NCBI GenBank assembly: GCA_035272265.1
Contig: DATEQV010000357.1
Coordinates: 1-16,257 of the forward strand
Direction of reading: 5' to 3'
Source of the DNA: Acidisphaera sp035272265
Lineage (GTDB): Bacteria; Pseudomonadota; Alphaproteobacteria; Acetobacterales; Acetobacteraceae
Length of the DNA stretch: 16,257 nucleotides
Below the pieces are notes generated by a model. It saw only the letters and a program-made list of their open reading frames with translations, was not told the origin of the DNA and searched no databases. The position numbers were made by a program, and so were the translations under genes. Shown in pieces: positions 1 through 5,899 of this stretch (position 1 is its first letter; each line of letters starts with the position of its first letter).

Positions 1-67
1 CACAGGCGCTGGGCCGCGTGCGACAGGCCGCAACGTTGTGTGGCTTGTCGCCAAATACTCCTGGTAG

Positions 68-134
68 GAGCCGGATGCCTTAATTGGGCTCGTCCGGATC
101 TGTGCGGGGGGCGGTCAGTAATGACCGTCCCTAC
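68..134 (+). ncRNA. 3' end of a group II intron (domains V and VI)
   Basis: Bases 68-100 resemble a group II intron domain V: a hairpin of about 33 nt starting GAGCCGGAT and ending CGTCCGGATC, with the catalytic AGC triad at 69-71 and the usual two-base bulge (CG, 91-92) on the 3' side. Bases 107-132 form an 11-bp hairpin with a GTAA loop (CGGTCA/TGACCG plus flanking G-rich/C-rich pairs), placed as domain VI would be, followed by CTAC near 131-134, a common 3' intron end. The rest of the intron, including any reverse transcriptase gene, would lie upstream of the window. Deviations: a G70/A98 mismatch where G-U is usual, T90 where A is usual, and no obvious bulged branch-point A. The copy may be degenerate. 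The assignment rests on remembered consensus, not a covariance search. Confidence 0.6.
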
Positions 135-163
135 CGCGAACGCCGTTCAAGCGGTCGCTCCGG

Positions 164-1283
164 CTAACCGATTCTCGCGATTGGAAAACTCCCCGGACGG
201 ACAGTTAGCAAGATCTCGACGTAAAGCCGCTTTGGCTCGAATAGGTGTGGCGTTTTATTTGTAGCCTGCTCAATCAGGTCCTTAAGCAATCGTGAAATCA
301 GGCGTTCGCTCGCCTCGTGAGTGAGGGAGTGGAGAGCAAGGTAGGCGAGGTCGTTTTGCGTCCTCTTGAACCGATTAAGGATCATTCTGTTACTAATGAT
401 AATCAACGGCGGGTGTGGACGACAAGCAAGGTGATCGATGACGCCGTCGATCTCAGGAGTGAACGCACCTCCTTCGGAAACGACCCCGCCATCGTCGTAG
501 AGGAATGCCGCCTCGCGGGCGTCGATTAGCGTGTTTAAAAGGTCGGCTACCTGACGCTGTTTTTCATTGTTCGGAGCTATCGCGAAGCTGTGCGTCCGAG
601 TACGCAATTCGGATACCGTTATCGATGGGCGCAAGGCCGCCAATACCTTTCGGTGTAACTCCTCAAGACCTGCGGTGTCGTCAACGGAAATCTCAATGAA
701 GATGCGGCCCACCCTTGGATACTGTTGCTCGAAGACCTTTTGACCCAACGTCCTCCTGCCTGAGCCAAAATTTCCAGAGATGTGAATAGCTCTCACTGGT
801 GGGCGTCGGTAGTCCGTGAGTTGGCGTTCTAGTCCCTCGAGATCCTCGGCACGTCCCACGAATGGATGAGATTGCGAACTGTGGCTGGTTACCGCTGCAA
901 TCAAGCTTCCCATTGTCAATCTTGCGGCGCTGTCGGGCGTCAAGCACTTTCGAACGATGTTGAAAAGCTTCACGCTCTCTGAGGCCGCGGAGAATGCGGC
1001 TTCGTCTAGGCATAAAGCCAAGAACCTTCGAATTCCCCCCCCGTGCGAGGAACTCAGTTCCAAGCAGCGTCTCTAGATATACGTAAGACGACTGGGCTGA
1101 TTCTTCGGAGAGAAAGAGGCAAAATAGGTCGCAACGTTTCAGCGATTCAATAATAGCTTGAGAATTCAGCAAACCCGCATCGAATGTTTCGGCATCCAAC
1201 TCGTAGCTACCTGGCCTCAGCTGTTCCGCAACCCGGTCGACAAATCCCTTGTCCCGCGACGAATGTGACAGGAAGGCTCTCAT
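164..1283 (-). pseudogene. TIR domain-NTPase (STAND-like) defence protein, frameshifted and truncated
   Basis: Two frames together encode one TIR-NTPase protein. The first runs from ATG at 1283 (AAGGA just upstream) and starts MRAFLSHSSRDKG, a TIR strand A; Glu71 in SSYVYLE fits the NADase glutamate of TIR enzymes. At a run of eight G on the coding strand (1035-1042) the frame must change: with seven G the reading would be FLARGGIRRFLALCLDE, a normal second half of a TIR domain. The second frame continues with a P-loop NTPase: GNFGSGRRT (Arg where the Walker A Lys usually sits), a Walker B-like AFLYDDGG and PLIIISN. It stops at 164 just after RPGSFPIARIG, which resembles the GxP motif before the winged helix of STAND ATPases, so the C-terminal sensor appears missing. 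In intact relatives the TIR part degrades NAD+ after phage sensing. Here the gene looks inactive, or switchable at the G run. Confidence 0.75.
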
Positions 1284-1550
1284 TTCCTTGGTCTCGCTGG
1301 CATTGATGGAGAAGCGTAGCAAGTCGGGACAGGAGAGCGAAGTGCCTTCCACCTCGGTCGCCGACAGATCCGACGGTGCGGGGTGATCCAGGCCCTGAGG
1401 ACGTTGCAGGACCGAAGACGGTCATACCTGCGGACCCTCTCTCGCCTGACCTGCTTCGTGGAACAAGCGTTGGGCGGGAAGGTGCGGCTCGTTGCGCCGG
1501 ACGCGGCACCGCCTCGAGCAGCGTCGGTCAAATTGATCGCGAAGAGATGG

Positions 1551-2060
1551 TCAACGGAACAGCTCCGCAATGTCCGCCATCGGCCGAAACAGCTTCATCG
1601 CCTGATCCGGCAACGCCAAAAACCCCTCGCGTGCATAGAACCGGCGGGCCGCATCGTCCTTCGCCTCCACCACCACCGCGAACGAAGCGATCTCGCTCCG
1701 CACCGCGCGGCCAAGCGCGTCGGCCAGCAGATAGCGGCCGTATCCAAGCCCGCGATACCGGTGATCGACCGCCAGCCGCCCGAGCAACGTCGCCGGAACG
1801 AGCGGATACCGCGGCAGCCGGCGCGCCACAGCGGCCGGAAGCTCCGCCAGGCGCACTGATGTCGACGCGAGCGTGTAGTAGCCGCCGATCGCGCCGTCCG
1901 GCAGCACAAGCACGAACGGTGCGGCGACGTTCCGTCTCGCGTCCTGACCGGCCTGCGTTCTGAAATAGCGGTCCAGCGCCTCGACGCCGCTGCCGAACGA
2001 GCCGCGATCATGAAGCGGCCCGAGCGCCTCGATCCGGAGCGGCACACTCGCGCCGGTCAC
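1551..2060 (-). CDS. GNAT-family acetyltransferase toxin (TacT-like)
   Basis: This is a 169-residue GNAT acetyltransferase of the TacT/AtaT2/KacT toxin type, which acetylates the amino group of aminoacyl-tRNA and so blocks translation. The acetyl-CoA loop is visible as RGLGYGRYLL (103-112), and the Tyr in FYAREGF (Tyr142) matches the catalytic Tyr of TacT. The N-terminal half (RIEALGPLHDRGSF, LDRYFRTQAGQD) is also typical. The chosen start is GTG at 2060, 17 bp after the antitoxin stop; it gives the family's usual length, and no ATG lies between the two genes. The Shine-Dalgarno is poor, which may mean coupling to antitoxin translation. The pairing with a DUF1778 gene supports a toxin role over a metabolic acetyltransferase. 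The target tRNA cannot be read from the sequence. Confidence 0.88.
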   Translation of the reverse strand: MTGASVPLRIEALGPLHDRGSFGSGVEALDRYFRTQAGQDARRNVAAPFVLVLPDGAIGGYYTLASTSVRLAELPAAVARRLPRYPLVPATLLGRLAVDHRYRGLGYGRYLLADALGRAVRSEIASFAVVVEAKDDAARRFYAREGFLALPDQAMKLFRPMADIAELFR

Positions 2061-2077
2061 GAAGTAATGGCTGCCCG

Positions 2078-2395
2078 CTAGGTGCCGGTCGCTTCGCGGT
2101 AGCGGCGCACCGTCTCGCGCAGGCGTTCGTTGGCCGGCTTCGGATTCAGCAACGCCTCGATGAAGGCCTCGCTGTCGCGAACACTCAGCGCAAGCTGCTC
2201 GTGCTCCTCGATCGCCCGCCTTGCGGCATCCTGCACGCTGGTCAGCACGAAATCGGTCACGGTCCGCCCTTGCAGCGCCGCGGCGCGCTCGATCAGCGCC
2301 TTCTGCTCGGCCGTCACCCGCGCTTCGAGCCGCTGGGCCCGCGCTCGTCCGCTCGCCGTCCGGATCGCCACCCCTGCCGTGCAGTTCTCTCTCAT
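2078..2395 (-). CDS. DUF1778 ribbon-helix-helix antitoxin (TacA-like)
   Basis: This 105-residue protein belongs to the DUF1778/TacA antitoxins. The ribbon-helix-helix DNA-binding part is RLEARVTAEQKALIERAA followed by GRTVTDFVLTS (about 22-55). The C-terminal segment LSVRDSEAFIEALLNPKPAN (70-89) is the family's toxin-wrapping region. It should neutralise the downstream GNAT toxin and, with it, repress their operon. The start is ATG at 2395: upstream sequence in the same frame lacks family character, and the putative -10 box ends only 6 nt before this ATG, so the mRNA could be nearly leaderless. That would also explain why no Shine-Dalgarno is visible. Confidence 0.87.
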   Translation of the reverse strand: MRENCTAGVAIRTASGRARAQRLEARVTAEQKALIERAAALQGRTVTDFVLTSVQDAARRAIEEHEQLALSVRDSEAFIEALLNPKPANERLRETVRRYREATGT

Positions 2396-2401
2396 GGCGT
2401 G

Positions 2402-2430
2402 GATGTACGGCCAATGACCGGACACTTCAA
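2402..2430 (-). promoter_or_regulatory. candidate promoter of the toxin-antitoxin operon
   Basis: On the minus strand, TTGAAG (2425-2430) and TACATC (2402-2407) are separated by exactly 17 bp, and the antitoxin ATG starts 6 nt after the -10-like box. Each box matches the sigma-70 consensus at only three or four of six positions, so this is a position-based proposal. Confidence 0.35.
2404..2424 (-). promoter_or_regulatory. candidate operator palindrome for the antitoxin
   Basis: An inverted repeat TGTCCGG-N7-CCGTACA (arms match at 6 of 7 positions) fills the spacer and part of the -10 box of the putative promoter just upstream of the antitoxin gene. Ribbon-helix-helix antitoxins commonly bind short palindromes here to autorepress. 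Binding is inferred. Confidence 0.45.
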
Positions 2431-2612
2431 GAAGCCTTGCCAGACATAAAGCAAGCGTCGGGCCGGAACGCGGGCGGCATCCCGGTCCGCGAATTCGCCG
2501 ATGGAGCCGACCCCATAGGCCGCCTGAGATGCCTTTTTCATCGAGGGTCCTCTCCACCTCTCGCCAGATCCGGCCACCATCCAGCCGTCCGACGGGTGAA
2601 AGAAAAAATACC

Positions 2613-2641
2613 TTGCTCAACCCGCAGAACTAGGATAACAA
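2613..2641 (+). promoter_or_regulatory. weak candidate promoter for the Cys-rich gene at 2690
   Basis: TTGCTC (2613-2618) and TAACAA (2636-2641) are 17 bp apart inside a locally A-rich stretch (about 2600-2641) in otherwise GC-rich DNA, some 50 bp before the ATG at 2690. Each box matches consensus at three of six positions only. Confidence 0.22.
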
Positions 2642-2689
2642 GCCTCCCCCAAGGCCCACCTCCAGACAGACAAGGGGAGGACAGATCCG

Positions 2690-4108
2690 ATGCTACGCTG
2701 GCTTCCCACCCGTCTGGCGAACCTCTACCGGCGCCTCGCCGGGGCCCGGCCCTACGCCCGCGCCCCTCGCGCGATCCCCGACCCCGCGCCCGAACCCGCC
2801 CCCACCGGGTGCCACCGGCTGCACCGGCTCAACATCGTGCAGGACGCGTTCTGCGCCAAGCCCCGGCGCCTGTTCCGCGCGCCCCAGGCCCCCCGCGACA
2901 TCACCTCGTGGTGCGACGCCCCGAACGCCTGGACCGGGCGCCGCCGCCCGCGCTGCCCGTCCTGCGACCGCTCTCGCACCCTCTATCTCGCCGCCCGGGA
3001 CGGGGATTGGCAGGCCGAATGCCGGCTGCACCGCCTCGCCCGCCGCGCCGCCGTGCGCCTCGTCGCCGAACGCCGGCAGTACCGCCACGACCGCCGCCAT
3101 GTCCTCGCTGCAACACGCGAAGCCCGCGCCCGCGCCGGCCCGCAACCCCTCCCGCCGCAGTTCCATCTCCTGCCCTGGTTCACGGTGCGCCCCTCCTCCG
3201 GCGGCGCGCACCACCTCGCGTCGCGGCGCGAGGTCGAGCAGGCGCTGCTGCGCGCCCACGCGCGCCATCTCAGTGCGCTCCTCCGGCGCCGTCGCGCGCG
3301 CCTGACCGCGCGCGCCCTCCGCCGTCCGGGCGTCCGACCGGACGTGGCCGCGCAAGCGCCCCAGCGCGCGCCGTCAGTCGCGCCAGAAATCCGCGCACCC
3401 GGCCTCGGCGCAGGTCCAGTCGCCCAGGTATTCCCCCCACGGCACCGTCACGTCGCGTCCGTCGATCGCCAGCGGGCGCGTCCCCTCCACCCGCGGCGCC
3501 AGGATCACGTCCTTCTCGGCGCGGAAGAAATCCGCCAGCACGCCGGTGACGAGGATCGTCGCCGCCCGGCCGAAGATGGCGTCGGACGGCGCGGCGAAGC
3601 GCCGGAACCGCGTGCTGACGCCGACGACGCGGTCCTTCAGCGCCTTCGGATCGGCGAAATCCGTCTCGGCCACGAAACGCTGTGTGCCGAACGCGCCGGC
3701 GAACGCCTCGGCGGTGGTCGTCTTGTGGGTCCACAGCCAGAAAACCCAGGGGAGCTTGGCGAGCCGGACGCCGGACGCCACGTCGGCCCCGCCGGATTGT
3801 CCGGCGAGCGCGGACCCGGCGACGGAAAGGAACCCCGCGGTGCAGACCATGCGCCGCCCGCCGCGCCTCACGGCGCGGACAGATGCGCCAGCGCGTCGCG
3901 CAGCGGCGCGCTCGGCACCACCAGCTGGCCGCTGAACGGCGTGTCCATGTCCAGCACGATGTACAGCGCCGAGCACACCGCCACCGCCGATATCACGATG
4001 ATCGTCCCCGCCAGCAGATTGCGCGGCGCCACCAGGCCGAAGCACAAAAACACCGTCAGAAATCAGAACACCAGCACCACGAAGAACGGCGTCGAAATGC
4101 TCGAATGA
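2690..4108 (+). CDS. Cys-rich protein of unknown family, copy 1 (3' end uncertain)
   Basis: I do not recognise a named family, but this protein is clearly related to the one at 14183-15343, which supports both as real. ATG at 2690 follows GGGGAGGA (2675-2681) at 8 bp. The shared core is QDAFC (51-55), RLFR (60-63), SWCD (73-76), RCPSC (88-92), DGDWQAECRLHRLA (104-117) and WFTV (163-166). The conserved Cys55, Cys75, Cys89, Cys92, Cys111 and His114 suggest a structural metal (zinc) site; that is an inference. An Arg/Ala-rich helical tail follows to about residue 212. Homology supports coding only to about position 3330. The frame then stays open to 4108, antisense to two minus-strand genes, so either the native stop is lost or the true end involves a frameshift. 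No signal peptide or clear membrane segment is seen. Confidence 0.6.
   Translation: MLRWLPTRLANLYRRLAGARPYARAPRAIPDPAPEPAPTGCHRLHRLNIVQDAFCAKPRRLFRAPQAPRDITSWCDAPNAWTGRRRPRCPSCDRSRTLYLAARDGDWQAECRLHRLARRAAVRLVAERRQYRHDRRHVLAATREARARAGPQPLPPQFHLLPWFTVRPSSGGAHHLASRREVEQALLRAHARHLSALLRRRRARLTARALRRPGVRPDVAAQAPQRAPSVAPEIRAPGLGAGPVAQVFPPRHRHVASVDRQRARPLHPRRQDHVLLGAEEIRQHAGDEDRRRPAEDGVGRRGEAPEPRADADDAVLQRLRIGEIRLGHETLCAERAGERLGGGRLVGPQPENPGELGEPDAGRHVGPAGLSGERGPGDGKEPRGADHAPPAAPHGADRCASASRSGALGTTSWPLNGVSMSSTMYSAEHTATADITMIVPASRLRGATRPKHKNTVRNQNTSTTKNGVEMLE
3374..3871 (-). CDS. small secreted protein of unknown function
   Basis: This is a protein of about 165 residues that I do not recognise. The GTG start at 3871 overlaps the TGA of the upstream DUF4239 gene as GTGA, a typical coupled start, and gives an N-terminus with an Arg-rich n-region (RRGGRR) and a hydrophobic core (MVCTAGFLSVAGSALAG), that is, a signal peptide. 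An internal ATG at 3850 would give 158 residues. The mature part has a conserved-looking centre (WVFWLWTHKTTTAEAF, RFRRFAAPSDAIFGRAATIL) and ends with two Cys in WTCAEAGCADFW, which could form a disulfide. It is the last gene of the hpnN-rmuC-DUF4239 operon and probably acts in the periplasm or at the envelope. Its 3' end faces the Cys-rich gene on the other strand. Confidence 0.7.
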   Translation of the reverse strand: MRRGGRRMVCTAGFLSVAGSALAGQSGGADVASGVRLAKLPWVFWLWTHKTTTAEAFAGAFGTQRFVAETDFADPKALKDRVVGVSTRFRRFAAPSDAIFGRAATILVTGVLADFFRAEKDVILAPRVEGTRPLAIDGRDVTVPWGEYLGDWTCAEAGCADFWRD

Positions 4109-4653
4109 GCCTCCTCGATCAGCTTCCAGCGCTGCCGCACCAGCCGCTGGAAATCGTCCAGGCACGCCGCCGCCACGCCCGTCTGCACCGCGCCTGACGG
4201 CGTGAAGCCGCGTATGTCATGCTCGATCGCGTTCAGCACCTCGCCCAGCGGCCGGCTCTCGATGTGGCCGTCGCCGTGCATCGTCGCCCCCGGCGGCGGC
4301 GTCTCGTCGGTCCAGGTCGTCGCGATCGCGTTCGCCGTGTAGCTGCGCAGCAGCGCGCGCGCATGGGCCGCCTCCGGCCCGTATTCCACCAGGCTGTGGT
4401 CCAGCTCGATGATGATCGCCGAAAACCCGCGGATGTCGTTCGCCGTGGTGTCGAACGCGCCCTTGACCGACGTGATCAGCAGCCCGAGCACCACCGCCGC
4501 CAGCGTCACCATCATCCCCACCGACAGCTGGATGACCGCCGTGGTCTCCTCGCTGCGATGCGCGACCGGCAGGTACGGCCGCAGCAGCAGCCCGCCGCCC
4601 GCGCCGGCGCACAGCAGCATCAGCACCAGGCCGGCGTCCTCGAATTCCGTCAT
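3868..4653 (-). pseudogene. DUF4239 (bestrophin-like) membrane protein interrupted by one TGA
   Basis: The reading frame from ATG 4653 to TGA 3868 encodes a DUF4239 protein of 261 residues, the family's normal length, except for one in-frame TGA at 4063-4065. The N-terminal part has hydrophobic segments (AGLVLMLLCAGAGGGLLL; IQLSVGMMVTLAAVVLGLLI) and the family pattern TSVKGAFD. After the TGA the same frame resumes with FLTVFLCFGLVAPRNLLAG, a membrane helix, SALYIVLDMDTPFSG and APLRDALAHL, all typical of the family's C-terminus. Relatives have VLVFW where this gene has VLVF-stop, so TGG to TGA is the simplest explanation. The family's function is not established. It could be a recent nonsense mutation or a base-call error. 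Nothing suggests recoding. Confidence 0.8.
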
Positions 4654-4756
4654 GTCCGCGCGCGATCGGTCAGGCGCATCTCCGTCAGGTTTCCATGCGA
4701 TCCGCCACCCGAACAGCGTCCGCAATCGGCCGCACCCGCGCGCGCCCCCGTCCGGC

Positions 4757-5899
4757 CTACAGCGTCTCGTCGGCGGCGCGGTCCAGTTCCAGCAGCCGTT
4801 CGGCCTCGGCGGCGTCCGTCGCCTCCACGCTGCGCAGCTTGCGGTCCACCGCACGCGTGCGGCGGCGCGCGTCCTCGATCGTGCCGGTCATCGTGGACGC
4901 CTGCTTGCCCAACCGCTCCAGCACCCCGTCCATCTTCAGCATCTCCGCCCGCGTCGCCCCGAGCAGCATGCGCACCTCGTCGGCGCGCTTCTCCAAGGTC
5001 AGCGTGATGCAGCCGAGATGGATCGTGCGCAGCAGCGCGGGGAACAGGCTCGGGCCGAGCACGATCACGCGGCCCTCGCGCCCCAGCGCGTCGATCAGCC
5101 CGGGAATGCGCGCGATCTCCACATACAGCGCGTCGGTCGGCACGTACAGCACGGCGAAATTCACCGTCACCGGCGGATGGATGTATTTCTCGGCGATCTT
5201 CTTCGCCTCGCCGCGGATGCGCCGCTCCAGCCCGGCCCTGGCGAGCCGTTCCGCCTCCGCATCGCCCGCCTCCGACGCCGCCAGCAGGCGCTCGTAGTCC
5301 TCGACCGGGAACTTCGCGTCGATCGGCAGCAGCGGCGCGGGCTGGTCGCGCGAGGGCATGCGCACGGCGAACTCCACCGCCTCGGCGCTGTCGGGCCGGA
5401 TGCGCACGTTCGTCTCGTAGCTGCCCGGCGGCAGGATGTCGTCCAGCATCGCGCGCGCCTGCGTCTCGCCCCAGCCGCCGCGCGTCCGCACGTTCGAAAA
5501 CAGCCGCCTGATGTCGCCGATCTGCGCCGCCGTCGCCTGCACGTCGCCCATCGCCTTCTGCACGGCGGCGAACTGCTCGATCACGCGGGCAAAACTTTCG
5601 CCCATCTGCTTCTCGACCGCCGCATGAAGCTGCTCGTTCACGCTGCGCTGGATCTCGCCAAGCCGTTCCTGCACCAGCAGCTTCAGCTCGCCCTGATCGC
5701 GCACCAGCCCGGTATGCGCGTTCGCAAGATCGACCTGCGTGCGCCGCATCGTCTCGTCCAGGCTGCGCAGCCCGGCCGCCGCCTGTTCCGCCAGCAGGCG
5801 CTGGCGCTCGCCCTGGTTCCCCAGCCGCAGCACCGCCAGCAGCGCGAGCAACGCCAGCAGCGCCGCCGCGCCTGCGAGCAGGGCCGCCGCTTCAGGCAT
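4757..5899 (-). CDS. rmuC: DNA recombination protein RmuC
   Basis: This is a 380-residue RmuC. The order is an N-terminal membrane anchor (AAALLAGAAALLALLALLAVL, residues 4-24), a long coiled coil (about 28-125), then the conserved nuclease-like domain: RRLFSNVRTRGGWGE, ETNVRI, and the PD-(D/E)xK-type core LLPIDAKFPVEDYERLL. AEKYIHPPVT and FAVLYVPTDALY are further RmuC signatures. RmuC limits inversions at short inverted repeats in E. coli and is thought to be a nuclease or DNA-binding factor on replication or repair structures. Its ATG overlaps the last 8 bases of hpnN (ATGCCTGA), so translation is probably coupled. A gap of 103 bp with no visible feature separates it from the DUF4239 gene. 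Confidence 0.95.
   Translation of the reverse strand: MPEAAALLAGAAALLALLALLAVLRLGNQGERQRLLAEQAAAGLRSLDETMRRTQVDLANAHTGLVRDQGELKLLVQERLGEIQRSVNEQLHAAVEKQMGESFARVIEQFAAVQKAMGDVQATAAQIGDIRRLFSNVRTRGGWGETQARAMLDDILPPGSYETNVRIRPDSAEAVEFAVRMPSRDQPAPLLPIDAKFPVEDYERLLAASEAGDAEAERLARAGLERRIRGEAKKIAEKYIHPPVTVNFAVLYVPTDALYVEIARIPGLIDALGREGRVIVLGPSLFPALLRTIHLGCITLTLEKRADEVRMLLGATRAEMLKMDGVLERLGKQASTMTGTIEDARRRTRAVDRKLRSVEATDAAEAERLLELDRAADETL

Noticed and set aside
107..132. The 11-bp hairpin as an intrinsic terminator for the TIR-NTPase gene
   Set aside because: No T run follows on either strand, and its position after a domain V-like hairpin fits group II intron domain VI better.
1284..1550. Possible gene between the TIR gene and the GNAT toxin (open frames on both strands)
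   Set aside because: None of the frames shows a recognisable motif, good ribosome site or typical codon use. One plus-strand frame (from 1320) looks mildly protein-like but runs antisense into the toxin gene.
2392..2620. Extending the antitoxin upstream to ATG 2620, or a separate small gene here
   Set aside because: The added 75 residues lack family resemblance and would overlap the putative promoter and operator; DUF1778 proteins are usually about 90-105 residues.
4063..4065. Selenocysteine at the DUF4239 TGA
   Set aside because: The family has Trp there, not Cys, and no stable hairpin of the bacterial SECIS type is evident just after the TGA.
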